From the IMG/VR virus record IMGVR_UViG_3300025687_000215, positions 1 to 29,458 of that record: a DNA stretch of 29,458 nucleotides; one strand, given 5' to 3'. Shown one piece after another: positions 27,399 to 29,458 of this stretch. Within the stretch, counting starts at the first letter, position 1, and every line of letters begins with the position of its first letter. The position numbers and the translations under genes are program-made. The notes under the pieces are model-generated. The model was given only the letters and a program-made list of their open reading frames with translations, did no database searches and was not told the origin of the DNA. Origin of the DNA: a virus.

Positions 27399-29458
27399 AT
27401 GGCCGATATCGCAATTAATCCCGTAACCCGTAGGGTTCAATTCACCGGCAACACCGGTTTAGGTCCATTTGCCTTTACTTTTAATATTCTGGCAGATGCC
27501 GATATCGCTGTGTATAAAAACACAACGCTGCTTACTTTAACAACTGATTATACGGTTTCCACAAATGTAAATGGTACTGGATCTATAACTCTTACTGGAT
27601 CCGGCAACGGTACTGCGCTTATTGCGTCTGATGTTTTAACAATCATTGGTGGCCGCAATCTCGAAAGAACAACAGATTTTGTAACGGCTGGTGATCTACT
27701 GGCTTCAAGCTTGAATGAACAGCTTGATAGCCTGGTAATTATGGCGCAACAGCTAGACGAAAAGATGACACGCTCTTTCAAAGTAAATCCCGGAGATGTG
27801 TTTACAGATCTTGAGATGCCTTTGCTTGATGATCGTAAGGGTAAATACCTAGCGTTTAATTCTACGACCGGAGATCCTGAAGCCGGGCCAGATGAAACTG
27901 ATGTCACAGCACTTGCTGCAATCACATCTGATATTGCCACACTTGCAGACATTGAAGATGGCACAGATGCAACGGATGCTATTCAAACTGTTGCTGGAAT
28001 ATCAAGTAATGTTACGACAGTTGCTGGCATTTCAAGTAATGTCACAACGGTTGCTGGGATTTCTAGTGATGTAACGACTGTAGCTGGTGATTCTACAGAT
28101 ATTGGAACAGTGGCAACAAACATTGCAAGCGTAAACACAAATGCAACAAACATTGCTTCTATAAATACCAACGCAACAAATATTACTGACATTCAAAACG
28201 CTTCAACAAATGCCGCAACAGCAACAACAAAAGCTGCGGAGGCGGCAACATCTGCAACTAATGCTGCAACGTCAGAAACAAATGCGGCAACATCGGCAAC
28301 AAATGCGGCGACTTCTGCATCGGCTGCGGCAGCATCACAGACTGCGGCGGCTGCATCGGCTGCATCTGCGGCGTCTGCTTTTGATAACTTTGATGATACT
28401 TACCTTGGCAGCAAAACATCTGATCCAACAACGGACAATGATGGTGATCCGCTAAATGCTGGCGATCTGTATTTCAACAGCACTGCCAATGAGATGCGTG
28501 TGTACGATGGTGCGAACTGGATTGCAGCAACATCGGCTGGCAACGTGTCTTTGTTAAATTATAATTACACAGCCACATCGGGACAAACAACATTTTCTGG
28601 CGCTGATGATAATGCAGCTACGTTATCATATACTCAGCAAAATCTGATTGTTACATTAAATGGCATAACTTTAGAAGATGGCACAGATTACACTGCAAAC
28701 AATGGGACAAGCATTGTGCTGGCCTCTGGTGCGGCTACGGGTGACGAGCTAAACATTGTTGCCTTTAAGTCTTTCACGACTGCTGACATGGTTCCAGCGT
28801 CTACTGGTGGAACTTTTTCTGGGGCAGTTACGGCTAGTGCTGGCCTAACTGTAGACAACGATGGTGCAACCGTCCTCACTGTTGACCGTGCGTCAACCGA
28901 TGGGGCAATCATTGATGTTCAGAAGAATGGCTCCTCTATTGGGGGTATTGGAGTTGCTGCCACTGATGATGTTTACTTCGCAGGTGGAACAGGAAGCACA
29001 AAGGGCATTTACCTTAATGATAATGGGGTTCTACCTGCAACAACAGGTGGGTCGGCGTCTGATGCTACTGTTGATTTAGGAAATACAGTCTTACGTTGGA
29101 AAGACCTCTACCTCTCTGGCGGTGTCTACCTTGGCGGTACTGGTTCGGCTAATAAGCTGGATGACTATGAGGAGGGGACTTGGGTGCCTGCCTCAACTGT
29201 TGGCTTCCCCGCTGGGTTTACTGATATATCTGCAAACTATGTAAAGGTCGGATCAATCGTCCATGCTGTTGCCTATTTTAAAGCAAGAAATGACGGGACA
29301 TCAATTCAAATAGGCGGCCTGCCGTTTGTCCCAAGTTCATTCCACGGCGTAGCTATTGGTCACGAAGCCTTTACCGTCAGAAAAGAATTTGTGTCTTCTT
29401 CTACGAGCCGAATTAATGCCGTTCTGAGCAGCACATCTGGCGCAACCTTTTATGACTT
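27399..29458 (+). CDS. Tail fibre protein with T7-type N-terminus (cut by window edge)
   Basis: Starts at ATG 27399 (GGAG upstream) and stays open to the end of the window: 686 residues without stop. The N-terminal ~130 residues (INPVTRRVQFTGNTGLGPF, FNILADADIAVYKN, GDLLASSLNEQLDSLVIMAQQLDEK) match the tail-attachment domain of T7 gp17-like fibres. Next comes a repeat-rich shaft: a 10-residue VAGISSNVTT repeat, N-x-A-T-N repeats, then Ala/Thr/Ser-rich coiled coil. Beta domains typical of fibre tips follow, including YFNSTANEMRVYDGANWI and LDDYEEGTWVP. The receptor-binding end lies beyond the window. Confidence 0.92.
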   Translation, partial: MADIAINPVTRRVQFTGNTGLGPFAFTFNILADADIAVYKNTTLLTLTTDYTVSTNVNGTGSITLTGSGNGTALIASDVLTIIGGRNLERTTDFVTAGDLLASSLNEQLDSLVIMAQQLDEKMTRSFKVNPGDVFTDLEMPLLDDRKGKYLAFNSTTGDPEAGPDETDVTALAAITSDIATLADIEDGTDATDAIQTVAGISSNVTTVAGISSNVTTVAGISSDVTTVAGDSTDIGTVATNIASVNTNATNIASINTNATNITDIQNASTNAATATTKAAEAATSATNAATSETNAATSATNAATSASAAAASQTAAAASAASAASAFDNFDDTYLGSKTSDPTTDNDGDPLNAGDLYFNSTANEMRVYDGANWIAATSAGNVSLLNYNYTATSGQTTFSGADDNAATLSYTQQNLIVTLNGITLEDGTDYTANNGTSIVLASGAATGDELNIVAFKSFTTADMVPASTGGTFSGAVTASAGLTVDNDGATVLTVDRASTDGAIIDVQKNGSSIGGIGVAATDDVYFAGGTGSTKGIYLNDNGVLPATTGGSASDATVDLGNTVLRWKDLYLSGGVYLGGTGSANKLDDYEEGTWVPASTVGFPAGFTDISANYVKVGSIVHAVAYFKARNDGTSIQIGGLPFVPSSFHGVAIGHEAFTVRKEFVSSSTSRINAVLSSTSGATFYD
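27990..28079 (+). repeat. 30-base coding repeat in the fibre shaft
   Basis: Three tandem 30-base units (27990, 28020, 28050) and a degenerate fourth encode VAGISSNVTT. The bases differ mainly at third positions, so the protein repeat is what is kept. It is followed by Ala/Thr-rich triplet-like repeats to about 28380. Confidence 0.85.

Noticed and set aside
27990-28400. CRISPR-like or non-coding repeat array
   Set aside because: The repeats are in frame, differ at third positions and encode the fibre shaft (VAGISSNVTT and Ala/Thr-rich repeats).
28210-28455. Q/R/L-rich frame in the tail fibre
   Set aside because: It is the shifted reading of the Ala/Thr repeat region, not a protein-like sequence.

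Overview
This window looks like part of the genome of a tailed phage with a short, podovirus-type tail. The host is probably a marine or aquatic alphaproteobacterium. That host guess rests on overall gene style, the holin family and the tail-fibre style, not on any diagnostic marker. The virion genes follow the T7-type plan: TerL, collar/portal 'connector', scaffold, capsid, tail tubular A and B, a set of large internal (ejection) proteins, then a T7-type tail fibre. The replication genes are not T7-like. No RNA polymerase, DNA polymerase, helicase or primase is present here. Instead there is a RusA resolvase, a lambda O/RepA-style initiator that seems to carry the origin inside its own gene, a Rad52/ERF-type annealing protein and a Gp157-family protein. 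No integrase or CI-type repressor was seen. Both ends of the window cut through genes.

Layout. Positions 1-1632 (+) hold the lysis end of the late operon: a membrane protein fragment, a 3-TM holin, a T7-lysozyme-type amidase and four small basic proteins. Around 1621-1644 a hairpin terminator separates this from a convergent leftward operon. Positions 5385-1754 (-) form the early operon: about 13 tightly overlapping small genes, including the annealing protein, Gp157, a winged-helix protein, zinc-cluster proteins and an LPD29-like protein. Positions 5386-5490 are the divergent control region, with a sigma70-like leftward promoter and a pair of identical 10-bp operator-like sites. Positions 5491-6987 (+) hold a ribbon-helix-helix regulator, RusA and the O-like initiator with two DnaA boxes, three iterons and an AT-rich tandem repeat inside it. 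Positions 7206-10951 hold a small SSB-like protein, TerS, a DpdA-type DNA transglycosylase, a YhhQ-type 7-deazaguanine precursor transporter, TerL and a GNAT-like protein. Positions 10951-29458 carry the morphogenesis genes and an unfinished tail fibre.

The most interesting system is the dpdA-yhhQ pair placed between the two terminase genes. It predicts that guanines in the phage DNA are exchanged for a 7-deazaguanine such as preQ0 or preQ1, using base imported by the phage-encoded transporter, because no preQ0 biosynthesis genes are visible. Other notable points are the predicted origin inside the initiator gene, a strongly supported nested gene inside the 1,051-residue ejection-protein gene, RelA/SpoT-like and ParB-like regions in that ejection protein, a probable +1 frameshift at an A7 run, and a structured leader in front of the capsid gene. 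No gene-free stretch exceeds 300 bases; the four longest (6988-7205, 14513-14688, 1633-1753, 5386-5490) are described individually.
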